Assembly (NCBI GenBank): GCA_003116975.1
Contig: BGKB01000033.1
Span: forward strand, 62,001 to 126,000
Direction of reading: 5' to 3'
Length of the DNA: 64,000 nt
From: Aurantiochytrium sp. KH105
Lineage: Eukaryota > Sar > Bigyra > Thraustochytrida > Thraustochytriidae
Under the pieces are notes generated by a model that had not been told where the DNA came from, did not search any database, and saw only the letters and a list, made by a program, of their open reading frames with translations. The position numbers and the translations under genes are program-made. How positions within the stretch are numbered: the first letter of the stretch is position 1; each line of letters opens with the position of its first letter. This document shows, in pieces, positions 49,406-60,219 of this stretch.

Positions 49406-50349
49406 ATGACGGCCGTCGACCTTGAGTGCGAGTCCGTCTCGACCAGCGCCATGCGGTCGGATGCGTCCGAGTGCTCGACGCCGCCCGCAAGCCCCGAGGC
49501 GTCCATTCAACAGCAGTCGAACAGAAAGCGCCGTCGCGGCGCCGACGACGACGAGGCTCGCAAGCAAAGGCTCGCGGAGCGCAAAAAGAGGAATCGCGAG
49601 TCTGCCGAGCGCTCGCGCCAGCGCAAGCTTCAATACTACAAGGATCTTGAGATCTCGGTCGTGGACCTTCGCAAAGAAAATGAAGAGCTTCGCGCCAAAC
49701 TCGCCTCCCATCAAGACCTTCAGCGAGAGGTTGAGCAACTCCGCGCGCAGCTTGTGGCGGCAAAGTCCGAAACATCTTCGTCGTTTTCTTCCTCGCCAGC
49801 GACGCCTGCCTCCTCGAGCACGTCACTCGCATCACCTCCTGCTTCACCAAAAGCGCAGTGCAGCGAGACAGAACACGCAGAGCTTGCTAAGAGCATCGAG
49901 TCGACGCTCGATGAGGTGATCAGCGATCTCTCTTCAAGCGTGACGCCCACATGCGTGTCTGTTGAACCCAGTGCTGACGAGTCTTTCGTCGACGCTGACA
50001 TCCTCGGCGCAATTCTCAATGATGACATTGACATGGACATGAACACAGACAACACAGAGCACGCGAGCTCGACGGCTCGTGCTCGGACCTCGAGCAGCCC
50101 GACTGTTGCCCCATTGACGACGGAACTGGAGTCCGACGAGATCCCCTTGCTCAAGGATCTGTTTGCAACCCCTGAATCAGCAGTATTCATTTGCGGCGCC
50201 TCGATTGATTCGTATATGAACTCAACGTTGGTACCCGCTTTCTCCCTGCAGTTGGACCGCAAACAGATGACCTTGTTCCTTCGGATCTTTTCGACACAGA
50301 CGTTGACTTTGGCGCAGTCGTCGGAGCTGACGACGACTTCCTCCTGTAA
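49406..50349 (+). CDS. bZIP transcription factor 1 (probably with one intron or frame change)
   Basis: The start is ATG 49406 (MTAVDLECESVSTS). A TPPASP motif (25-30) precedes the basic region, residues 55-75, which carries the bZIP signature N-x7-R (NRESAERSR). The leucine zipper runs from Leu81 (L81, L88, L95). An acidic and Ser-rich activation-like region follows. The frame used by the bZIP continues to 50611, but from about 50209 another frame reads VGPQTDDLVPSDLFDTDVDF and ADDDFLL, then stops at 50349. That acidic text is far more protein-like. A good 3' splice site (CTTTCTCCCTGCAG, ending 50251) suggests an intron, but the only phase-compatible GT donor nearby is weak (50079). A single-base assembly error is the alternative. 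The C-terminus is therefore uncertain. Confidence 0.8.
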
Positions 50350-52107
50350 ATGTACTTATCTTTCATCAGTTTCACATCGCGCACTCACGATTCTTGAATT
50401 CCTTGGCTCTTTTCTCCCTTCTTGTATGCGTCTTGCGAGACGAGCCCCCAAAATGATCCGGCATGCCAACAATTTGGGCATCCAAAGAAAAGAAAAAGTC
50501 TTCTGCTCCTGGAAATTTAAGCACTCACAGTTACTCATGAAGGAACTTGTTGCTATCACCAGGCACTTGGACACCGGTCGAGCTTTCGCAACTTGTGAGA
50601 GACAATCTTAGACTTCTTGGCTTCCTCGTCACAGCTAGGCATCGCGAGAAAGATGTTGATTGCTATCCAAAGCACCTTGCAAACCTTTGAATTCCTCTGG
50701 AAGAACGGCGTTGCCGCAAACAGAGTTTTATGACATAAATTTTTCGTGGATCGATGTGCTCTTCAAGCAACTACCCTTTCCTTTTCTTGCTCCTTGTTTG
50801 GCCTTCCTTTTTCTTTTTTCTGAGCTGGGATTAACGCAATTGGAGACATCTGTTTGGTTGGTATCTCCGAACGACAGAACAAGCGTCTCTTTGCGATTTA
50901 AAGAGGAGAAGTGCTGGTAAGAAGAACGAGCGCACGCTTAAGCTTTTCTCGATTTTGGTTTCTTGCTTGGCACAATACGCAAGAGTAAGCAAACGGAGCA
51001 GCAATGGCAGCAGAGCTGGCAGGGTATGATCCAGGTGCTAGATCACGTCCTCGTGATATATGATCCATGTGCTGGGACACGTTTTGAGAAGCAGGATCCG
51101 CAGGAAAAGGTCTTCCTGGCATTCAAGCCAGCTTTGAAATGCGACTTTTTACACGCGTAAACTCGGACAAAAGGTCATTACAGAATAAAATACTTTCTCG
51201 ACTCGACACAAAGGACTTGGGCCTGCAAGTTCCTGAACGGGAGCAGATCAAAGAGAAAATCGCAAACGTGATCTTAGACCACAATGTAAAAGTGGACTGC
51301 AAGTCAAGAAGGAAGCTGCTCTGGAAAGTCAGAGATCCGATGGGTACATCAAGGGGATACGAAGCAGGAGCAACGGATTTTACATTGGATCCGCGTCGTG
51401 AGAACGCGCGGAGTCTGGTCCTAGCATATGGCTGCGGCATAGGTCCGTGCCAAAGCCTGGGCCCGTGCTGGAATTAAATGAGCATTTGCATTGACATAGC
51501 CACTGAATCTGGACCAGGCTATCGACCTGAGATCGTTGAGCCGAGCAGGCCAGTCAGTAGCGGAGATCGGCAGACTCAAATTGCATAAATCATCAAGCAA
51601 ACCCCGAGTAGCATCTGGAGAAGCTTGCAACCTACTTTCCCGTTTTTTGCTAGCCACAAAGCGTCATAAACCCGTATATGTTTCGTTGCAAATCAACTTC
51701 TTCTTTCCCTTCGTTTTCAAGATGCCGTCATCTTTGCGAGGGCAAAACATTCTAACGCGCAGGAAGAGCAGAACCACCTGTGATGGATAAAAGTGAAATC
51801 ATCGTGACCACAACTGTCCGTGCGCACATCCGCCTTATCGCCCCTGCCTTTGCCCTCTCCATGTCTTCAGGCTCGAACAAAGTCATCAGACCCGCGCACA
51901 GGGTCGCCTTCTGTACTGTCAGGTCTCTCTCGCTGGCTGAGACTCTTTCGAAAGTTATGCCTGGCACAAGCTGCTGCACTGTTGTCAATTTGGGGCTGAA
52001 CAAGAATCTTTGTCCTTTGTGAACGAATAATAAAAATAGCTGAGACATGCTAGGTTTTTGTATATGCGTTGTCAAAGACCATCTCGTCTAATGGAAGATT
52101 GATGGTG
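50350..52107. other. Lower-GC intergenic block, unassigned small frames
   Basis: This block lies between the convergent bZIP genes and is markedly lower in GC than the rest of the window. Frames of 60-110 codons (for example 51139-51477 plus, 51421-51657 minus) show no recognisable domain. It may hold decayed sequence of foreign or mobile origin, but no terminal repeats or transposase motifs are visible. Confidence 0.45.
51752..52048 (-). CDS. Hypothetical small protein, unassigned
   Basis: This 98-codon frame begins at ATG 52048 (MSQLFLLFVHKGQRF). Its sequence is not low-complexity and contains LFEPEDMERAKAGAIRRMC, then a hydrophobic stretch VVVTMISLLSITGGSAL near the end. A C-terminal membrane segment is possible. 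No family recognised. It is short and in a lower-GC block, so it may be chance or decayed sequence. Confidence 0.2.
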   Translation of the reverse strand: MSQLFLLFVHKGQRFLFSPKLTTVQQLVPGITFERVSASERDLTVQKATLCAGLMTLFEPEDMERAKAGAIRRMCARTVVVTMISLLSITGGSALPAR

Positions 52108-52108
52108 C

Positions 52109-52740
52109 CAGAGATAAAAAGATAAGACCCAATGCCCGCAAGGACATCCCGCCGCTCGTCGGCGCGTGACGAGAAGAGTCAAGGCGCACTGTACGACCAT
52201 TTGAGTGCTATGCTGCTTACAGCACAAGCACAAGCACATGTCAGAGATAAAAATCTGAGACTTGATGCCCGCAAGAGCATCTTGTCGCTCGCCGGTGCGT
52301 GACGACAAGAGTCAAGGCGCGTAGAGTGCTCAGCAAAATCACAAGCACACCCTTCATCACGCGATGTGAGAAAACCGCATGAGAATAGATTGGTCACCCA
52401 ATATTATCTGTGCACCAGAGCGGAGCCAGAGATAAAAATACAAGACTTAATGCCCGCAAGAACGTCCTGCCGCTCGTCGGCCCGAGACGAGAAGAGTCAA
52501 GGCGCGCTGTACGACCATTCGAGTGCTATGCTGCTTAAAGCACAAGCACAACATTCCAGAGATAAAAATCTGAGATTTAATGCCCGCAAGAACATCTTAG
52601 CGCTCGCCGGCGCGTGACGACAAGAGTCAAGGCGCGTAGAGGGCTCAGCAAAAGCACAAGCACACCCTTCATCGCGCGATATGAGAAAACCGCATGAGAA
52701 TAGATTGGTCACTCAATATCATCTGTGCACCGGAGCGGAG
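52109..52740. repeat. Tandem dimeric repeat (two units of ~318 bp)
   Basis: Each unit has two related halves of ~130 and ~190 bases. Every half begins AGAGATAAAAA and continues with ATGCCCGCAAGA, CGCTCG and AAGAGTCAAGGCGC. Halves start near 52110, 52241, 52430 and 52557. Second halves share ACAAGCACACCCTTCATC and GAGAATAGATTGGTCAC. Units differ by a few per cent, so the duplication is fairly recent, while the two halves within a unit are older. There is no coding potential beyond chance frames. Confidence 0.88.
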
Positions 52741-52874
52741 ATGATGGAAAAGATGAAAAAGTGTCGAGGGCTGGCTGCGTATTACACCTTTGCAGAAGCG
52801 AGAGTTGTTCACCATCAAGAAGTGATGGATAAGGCGAATGGGGGCGACAAGGTAAAAATCCAAATGGTTGCAGA

Positions 52875-54248
52875 TCAAATCAGAAGCAAGTTTGCAGGTC
52901 CTTCATAATTTGGTTGTAAAAGAGGGGAATGGTGTGTGGAGGTCGAGGGTAAGACGGCCGTCTGAGGAGACTCGAGGCTGAGCGCCAAAGTCTTCGCAGG
53001 CGAGCCACGCATCAAGGGAATAACTGGGGTATGTGGATCAAAGCGCTCCAACTGCGGGGAGTTTGCGGACTGGTCCAACGTCTTGATCATTGGCGTCAAG
53101 ATCGAGGACTCGTGCTGCGTACGGGCTTTTTCGCCTCGTTTTTGCAATTTGCACGATGCCGCTTTGAATGCTGCCGATTCGAACTTTGAGTCCAGGTCCA
53201 CCGCCTCGTCATTTTCCAACGAGGACAGTTCCAGTTCCTTGAAGGTGGGATCGCTTGGGAAGAGATTGGCGCCGCCCATCTCCATAGTGAGCACGTCTTC
53301 GAGAAGACACTCGAGGTCATCATTGCCGGACCCCGCGTGAGCATTGTTCTCGTCTCCTTGTGGTTCTTGTTCCTTAAGGCCGTGCTGCTTCGTGTGCACG
53401 CCGAGAGGCGACCCTGCCATATCGAGCGCGTACAAAGGATCATTCATGCGATGCATTGCGTCGTCAGCGACGCTATGGCTGATGCGCACGGATTGCGCGT
53501 TGCTTCGCGCAGCGCGCCCCCCCCGACGCCGGTTGCTTAAGGTTGCGCTGGCGGGGGTCGCAATGGATGCAGCCGTTGCATGACCCATAGGGTGCAATGG
53601 GGCGGGCATGCCGTGAATCTGGGCCCCAGCGGCATGTGCGGGCTGGTGCGTCTGTGCCATGTGCGTGCCGGCATTTGCTTTTACGCGCTTGCGAGGCTGC
53701 AATTGTGCGGCAAGTTCCGCTTGTAGTCGCTCGACTTGGGCTTGGAGTGCTGCGTTCTGGGCGCGCATTTCAACCATGCCAATGGTGTCGGCGGCGGTGG
53801 GATTTTTGGAGGTTTTGCCGGCGGTGTTACCGGCGGCATGAGGGCCCACGTTGCCTTTGCGCAGCTGCTCGACCTCGGTGCGGAGGGCTGCGTTTTCGGC
53901 GCGAAGGCCCGTCACATCAGTTTCGAGCTGCTTGTAGTACTGAATGCGGCGCTGACGAGAGCGCTCTGCGGACTCGCGGTTGCGGCGCTTGCGCTCTAGC
54001 ATGCGCTGCTGCTTGTGGTCGACGTGTTGTGGCTGTTGTTGTTGTTGCTGCTGCTGGGGCTGTTGTTCCCTTGCGCGCTTCGTTCCCTTGGGTCCAGCGC
54101 CCTGCGCTGGGTGCTGCTGGCCCTGGTGGGCGCGTTTATGGCACGGCGGCTGCGGCGACGAGGGCGGCGTGCGCGAACCCTCCGAGGACGTCGAGCTCAG
54201 GCTCCCGTCGCGAGGCGACCCGTGGCAGACCGTTGTTGGCGCCACCAT
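52875..54248 (-). CDS. bZIP transcription factor 2
   Basis: This is a 457-residue protein. The frame opens upstream from a GTG at 54275; the first ATG is 54248 (MVAPTTVCHGS). A TPPSSP motif (27-32) and a Gln run (63-73) precede the basic region ~80-100 with N-x7-R (NRESAERSR, Asn90). The zipper is perfectly spaced (L108, L115, L122, L129). A second heptad stretch follows (EMRAQNAALQAQVERLQAEL). The remainder has acidic segments (LSSLENDEAVDLDSKF) typical of activation regions. The basic region and TPP-x-SP element closely match those of bZIP 1, which lies opposite in convergent orientation, so the two are paralogues. DNA target and partner are unknown; homo- or heterodimers with bZIP 1 are plausible. 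Confidence 0.92.
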   Translation of the reverse strand: MVAPTTVCHGSPRDGSLSSTSSEGSRTPPSSPQPPCHKRAHQGQQHPAQGAGPKGTKRAREQQPQQQQQQQQPQHVDHKQQRMLERKRRNRESAERSRQRRIQYYKQLETDVTGLRAENAALRTEVEQLRKGNVGPHAAGNTAGKTSKNPTAADTIGMVEMRAQNAALQAQVERLQAELAAQLQPRKRVKANAGTHMAQTHQPAHAAGAQIHGMPAPLHPMGHATAASIATPASATLSNRRRGGRAARSNAQSVRISHSVADDAMHRMNDPLYALDMAGSPLGVHTKQHGLKEQEPQGDENNAHAGSGNDDLECLLEDVLTMEMGGANLFPSDPTFKELELSSLENDEAVDLDSKFESAAFKAASCKLQKRGEKARTQHESSILTPMIKTLDQSANSPQLERFDPHTPVIPLMRGSPAKTLALSLESPQTAVLPSTSTHHSPLLQPNYEGPANLLLI

Positions 54249-54810
54249 CTTCTTTCTTCTTTTGCTTGCTTGCACCTCGCTCCTTCACTCACCGAGATCG
54301 TATCTTGGCAACGGCGTCCCCTTCCTCTGCTTGCGGAGAAACGGCGGCGGCGGCCACGGCGCGTCGCGCGGGAGGCGCTGTCCGTCTGCGCGCGGCTTGC
54401 CGTTCCTGGCTTGCCTCGCGCCGTGCGCTGCTTTGGTCTGCGCTGGTCGGCTCTGGTCTGGTCTGGTCTGCTCTGCTTCGGGTTTGCACCTCGGTGCGTC
54501 AACGGCGCGATCTCGATCTGCACAAACGCGACGCGAGAAGGAAAAAAGGTTTCGCGCACTTGTGCACGCTCGCGCACGCGGCCGGCCTCCTCCCGCTCGA
54601 CGTGGGCAGCAGCGACGGCGACGGTGAGGGTCGGCGAGCGAGCGCAGGAAGCTCGGCGCGGGGTGCGCGACGCTGATCCGCGCGCGCGTGCGAGCGGCAG
54701 CGGGCGGGCGGGCGGGCGAGCGAGCACGCGTCAAGAGTGCGTGGGTGTGCGGCAATTGACAGTGGAGTTGAGGCGAACTTGCGCGTGTGTAGGCAGGGGA
54801 GGCAGAGGAC

Positions 54811-54842
54811 GAATGAATGAACGAATGAATGAATGAATGAAT
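54811..54842. repeat. (GAAT)n microsatellite
   Basis: About eight copies of GAAT with one GAAC interruption, upstream of bZIP 2. Confidence 0.9.
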
Positions 54843-54931
54843 GCAAAAAGCTGGTGTCCACGTCGTCGACACAGCTCTGACGAGAAGCAATGCACCCCCT
54901 TTTCCAACCGAGCGAGCGCGCTGGAATCGAT

Positions 54932-54958
54932 CCTTGGCTTGGCTTGGCTTGGCTTGGC
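54932..54958. repeat. (CTTGG)n pentanucleotide repeat
   Basis: Five copies of CTTGG, the same unit as at 32914-32949. Confidence 0.9.
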
Positions 54959-55319
54959 GTCCGGCGGGAGGTAAGAAGAGGAAAGAGAAAATCTCAAGCA
55001 GCAAATTAATGCCAGCGAGATTTGTAGATCCTACTTCTGAGGACTCCAGACAGACAGACAGACAGCGAGATGCGAAAGGCTTTGATTTGATTTATCGCCC
55101 TGCACCTGCACGTAAAAACTCAAGTTGGCCTACCCGCTGCCGCTGTCTTGCCTTGTTTCCTTCTTCCTTACTTCTCTCCTTCCTCCTCAGCGGGTCTGGG
55201 GCAAGTACACGCGCGCGCGCGCGCTTGCTCAAGCTGGAAGGGAATCGGAGGAAGGAAGCGCCGCTGCCGGTAGCGGCAGAGCGGTTGTTGCTGCTCTCGC
55301 TGGCTGCTCTTTGCACCTT

Positions 55320-55344
55320 TCGATCGATCGATCGATCGATCGAT
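55320..55344. repeat. (GATC)n microsatellite
   Basis: Six copies of the self-complementary unit GATC. Confidence 0.92.
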
Positions 55345-55835
55345 GCCTCCTCCCCGCCGCGCCGCGGTTGCCCGACCTCGCCGGACGGCCGGCCGAGCCG
55401 ACGGTGTACGCTCTCTACGCCTCCGACGCGAGCAACGCGGCCCGAGACCGCACGTTTCTCGCCCTGCTTTTTCCTTTCTTTTCTCCCTCTTTCCTGCTGT
55501 ACTTGCTGACCGTACGACCGGTCGGTCGCCGTGGGCAGGAGGAGGGCGGCCGGGCGGCACCCGGTGCTCGGCGCGCGCTCCGCCGCGGCGCGTCCTCGCT
55601 CAGGATCCGCGCGCGCGCAGCAGCACGGACGCAAGCGGCGGCGTCGACGTCGCTGCGCGCGGCGATGCGCTGCGATGCGGGCAGTGTGGATGGAATGGAT
55701 GGACGGATCCTTCCTCGGCTTTGCGGATTTGAATGCACGATTGATCGATCGATCGAACGCGATGCGTTTTGAATTTTCAAAACAGAGAAACAAACAGGCA
55801 AGCGGTTTGAACTTTGGCTTGGATTTGAACGCGAT

Positions 55836-55880
55836 GCAGTGCAGTGCAGTGCAGTGCAGTGCAGTGCAATGCAATGCAAC
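55836..55880. repeat. (GCAGT)n pentanucleotide repeat
   Basis: Six or seven GCAGT copies grading into GCAAT and GCAAC. It is the reverse complement of the array at 33706-33740, including the graded end. Confidence 0.92.
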
Positions 55881-55921
55881 GCAAATGGCAAAGCAACGCG
55901 GTATCTCAGAACGCGCAAAAA

Positions 55922-55955
55922 CTCGTCTCGTCTCGTCTCGTCGCGTCTCGTCTCG
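55922..55955. repeat. (TCTCG)n pentanucleotide repeat
   Basis: About seven copies of TCTCG/TCGCG, close to the GCAGT array. A short TCTCG/TCGTC run also occurs near 56528-56572. Confidence 0.85.
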
Positions 55956-58900
55956 GCCTCGCCGCCGCCGCTGCTGCACCCGGAGGACGAGGAGGAGTTT
56001 CACCCAAGCGGTCACGGTGTGACCACGTTGGACTTGGCGCGCTGCGCAGATTCCAGAAGCGCGCGACGGCCTCGGGCGACCGAGCGACCGAGCGACCGCT
56101 GGCGATCTCTCGCTCGCTCGCTCGCTCGAGTGCACTGATCGATCGGCAGCAGCTCGCGATGCCTCGTCCAGAGCCTGCTCGTGCTGCCCCTCCCCCCCCC
56201 CAGGGACGCAGCAGCAGCAGCAGCGTGCGGCGGCCTCGGAATCGCTTGGCTTCAAGAGGTAGGCCAATCTGCGCTGCGCTTTGACTCGATGCGCGATCGA
56301 ATGACTACTAGTCTTCCTGCCGGTAACCCGCACCAGGCCGCGGCCAGCTGAGCGCAGCACACCTTGCTTGCCCTACCCTACTTTGGCGAGGTGAACAACA
56401 AGCAGAATCTTGCCCTTGTGCGGGCCGCCGCCGCCTGGATTCTTTTCCTCTCTTTCGCTGCCGTCGGCGCCAGGCAAGGCCAGGCCCAACAGAAAAAGAC
56501 GGCCCTGTTTGGTGTAGGCGGACGATCTTGTCTTGTCGTGTCGTCGTCCTCGTCTCGTCTCGTCGCGTTGGCAGCACAGCGTAGATGGCCCCGCCCGGCG
56601 AGGCGGCCGAAGCGCGGGGCCCGGGTCCTGTCCCCGATGCTTGCTTGTGCTTGCTTACTCGCTCGCTTCTGCTTAGTAAAACCAACAGAAGTAACGAGCT
56701 CTGGTCAGTCGCGCGCAACTGCTACCGGTCCTGCTGCTACTTTGGCGCACGAAATGCAGCAGCAGCTCCCGCGGTTGATCGTTTCGTTTCGCGAGAGGCC
56801 CGCCTGATTGAGTTGTTGGTTGGTTACTCGATAGATGGATCGATTGGCATTGGCCGGAGTTTTGGTGCGAGTAGCCAGTGCAGCGTCACGCTCAAGCGGC
56901 GGTCGTAGCCTCGGAGGAAGATCTTACAGTAAATGCTTGCAGGTTTTCCGGCGTCTGTCGTAGAGACAGACAGGCCCTGGCCTTGGTGGATTTTATTTAT
57001 CTACAAACTCGCGGTGCATGCATCAGCCAGCTGCAGCTAGGCCAAGCTACAGCAGCCTTCAAGTCGATGATGATCGTCGGCATGAGCTCCAGCTCAACTT
57101 GAAGCCTGAAGACGAGCGAGAGGGCTCTTCGCTTGATAGATAGCTAGCTAGCTCTTGGGCGCATAGACAAACGAACGAAACGAGCACGCTACTACCGATC
57201 GGCCTGCACTCCTCCTCCGCGTCGCCCCAGCCAGAGCAATCGTCTTCCGCGAGGAGTTGTATTGGAGTAGCAGCAGCAACTGGAGAAAGATGACAAGCAA
57301 GACAAAAACGGGAGAGAGAAAGGACCGCGGGGAAGAAGAGATGTGCCCGCTAGCGCGCGCCTAGGCAGCCCTACCGCCTCGCAACGGCCGCTTGGGAACC
57401 CCATCGCCCCAGCACGCGGATCGTTGTCCTTGCCCTTGTCCTCCTCCGCCGCCACGCGAGACGAGCCGGCCAACGCCTGCAACACACAGCAAGCCAGCAC
57501 TGCCTCGCCGAAGAAGAAGAAGATCAATCGTCGGCGCTCGTTGTCGGCAGCGAAGCGGCTGCGGCACGCTCTTCGGGGCGGGCTCGAGACCGCGCGACTG
57601 CGAAAGCAACATGCAACCGTAATGGGAGAGAGGCGCATTGCAATCCTCCGAAAAACAAGACAAGCGACAAGAAACCTGGGGATGGCTGCCTCCTCAGCGG
57701 GCGGACGAGATGAAAAGGCTGAACGGAAAATGCAGGCAGCTGCAGAACAAACTTTTTTTCCGCCTTGAGCTGGCCCAGGCCTGTCCACACGAACATGGGG
57801 CTAAGAAATGAACACACGTCGAATGGAAGAATCGTGCGGCTGCCAGCCTCTGCTCCTCTCATGAGTCGGGCCCGGCCTTTAGCTAAATTACGTCTGTCGC
57901 TCTCCCCTCAATAACACTTCAACTTAAGAGAGTCAGTGGACTTAGGTCGGGTTTAAAGTATTTGCGTGATAAAAAGGTATAATAACTGTGAGGAAGGAGG
58001 AGCTGTTTCGCGATGCGAGACAACAGGAAAGGTCAAATTATATGTCAGTCGAGTGAGGCGCGAGATTTCGATACACACCTAAGCTTTCTCCACCAGTTCC
58101 ACAGTGAATATTAGTTGCAGAGCGATTGCTTCTTGGTCGTGTTTTATACATACTATTGCTTTTATATGAACTCAACCATACCAGATGAAACCCTAACGGA
58201 AGAAGGATCCATGGTTATAGGTTATAGATAGGAGACTCTTAGCGTGCATGTTGTCGCCTTTCGCGCCGGTCCTCGTGGATCCGCCATTAGGATCTACTAG
58301 ACCTCATCTACGCCCCTATGTATGTAAGCGGTTTTCTCGCCCCATGCAATGCCGCATTGCCACACCTCGATTTTCCTCTTCCCCTGTTCTCCACTACGTC
58401 TTCTTCGTCCGAGTGACGTATCGTATATCTTCAGGAGATTTGCGATCTTCACTACCGGCTTCTCCACTGTCCCTTTATTGTATGATAAATCCACCAAGAT
58501 CCACCGCACTACATATTTTTAAGACTACATCCCCAAACTATATTCTCCACATCTCCAACTTTTCTCCCGCATCTCCATTCGCCTTACATATTTCCTCCCG
58601 CAGCCCGCGGCGCGCGCTGCAGTACGCCCGAGAGGGCGGCCGCGGCCGTCCAGGACGGGCCGTCCGTCTGTCTCTCCCCCTCTCCTCCTCCCTCCCCCCC
58701 TCCCTCCCTCCCTGCGTCCTTTTCCAGCGCGCGGCGCGAAGGGCGCGAAGCAGCGGCGCGCAGCAAGGGCGCGAAAGGGGGCGAGGCAGACAGGCAAGCA
58801 AGCAGGCGGCGAGAAAGCAGCAGGCAAGCAAGCAAGCAGCGCAGCAGCAGCAGCGCGCGGAGCCCTTCTCCGACGAGGAGGCGAGCAGGCAAGCAGCAGG

Positions 58901-59261
58901 CGGTAAGCACAGCAGCAGCAGCAGCAGCAGGAGGCACAGGCACGCAGGGCGGCCGAGAGAGAGCGCGGGAACGGAGAGCGGGAGAGAGAACGAGCTCGAG
59001 CTCGGGCGCGAGCGCGAGCACGAGCGAGCGCGAGGCAGGCGAGGCCGCCATGCCGCGCCGCGCCAGCCCGCCGCCGCTGCGCGCGCGGGGGCGGGCGGGC
59101 GGGCGGGCGCGCGCGCGCGCGCGGCGTCCACGCCGCGCGCGCAGGCGCCGCGGGCGGCGCGCGCGATGCGCAGTGCCGCGGAACGGGATGAGGCGCGCTC
59201 GGGCGCATGCGCGGGGGCGCATCTTCGCGGGGCGCGCCGTGCGCACGGGCGAGGCGAGGTA

Positions 59262-59290
59262 GGGCAAGGCAAGGCAAGGCAGGGCAGGGC
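59262..59290. repeat. (AAGGC/AGGGC)n pentanucleotide repeat
   Basis: Five to six copies of the GGCAA-type unit, about 930 bases upstream of the HMGB start. Confidence 0.85.
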
Positions 59291-60219
59291 GGATGGATGT
59301 ACGGGCGGACGCGCGCGAGAGGAGCACATGGTGCGCAGGACAAGACGAGCGCGACGCTCGCGCGCTCGGACTCGCGTATCTTCGCGAGCCGGGTTTGAAA
59401 AATCGTCTTGAAAATCTTCGATTCCCACGCATATCGTATCGCGATTAATCACGATCCATCCATTACCCGACCTCCCTTCGCAAGCCTTTTCTCCGCCACG
59501 GCCCATACCCGCCCAGGATGTCCTCCATCTTCTTCCCCCGCCGCCACGTGCGCGCGTGCGAGCGAGCGAGAGAGCGAGAGCCCCTCGCGACGTCTTCAAG
59601 ACGTTCCTCTTGCTGCCCCTCGCCTCCCTCCCTTCTTTCCCCGCCTCCGGCCGGCCGCGGCGTACCTCCCACAAATGTGCCGCGGGTACGAGGTGCTAGG
59701 GGCCGGCTAGGGCGGTGCGCGCGCCGGTTTTGTTCGCCGTGTTTTTTCCCTCGGCGGGCGCGGGAAAAACGGGAGGCGCGGAAGGCGGGCAAGCAGGGCG
59801 GAGGCGGCTAACGACCGCGGCAAGGGGCGCGAATAGGGGAGGGGAAAATCCGCGGCAGGCCCAGGCAAGCAAGCAAGGCAGGCAAGCAGGCAGGGGCGGC
59901 AAAAATAGGGGAGGCCCACGAGCAGATCAGAAACACATACTCTGCTGCTGTGCGTGGAGCGAACCGAGGCGGGGAGGCGGGCGAGGCGGCGTGCGCGAAG
60001 GCGAGCGAGCGAGCGAGCGGCGCTTGCGCGGAGCTACACAGCTCTGCTCTGCTCAGCCGGCAGCCTGGGCGCGGCGAACGTGCAGGCGGCGGGAAAGGAG
60101 AAGAGCAGAGTCGGGTCGAGTGAAAGAAAAGCGGACGAGCAAGGTGAACTGACGAAGACGACGACGACGACAACAACAGAGAAGAACCAGACGCGCAGGT
60201 TAACCAAAAAGCAGGCAAG

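Larger units (their letters stand above)
54249..60219. other. Very GC-rich intergenic region, no convincing gene
   Basis: This 6-kb region lies between the divergent bZIP 2 and HMGB genes. Long frames overlap on both strands (55092-56360 minus, 58248-59411 plus, 58538-59674 minus). They are Arg/Ala/Ser/Cys-rich and come from GC bias and repeats. A lower-GC island lies at ~57850-58580. No RNA gene is seen. Confidence 0.6.

Noticed and set aside
55092-59674. Frames of 420, 387 and 378 codons
   Set aside because: Repeat-encoded and GC-biased, mutually overlapping on opposite strands, no recognisable motif.
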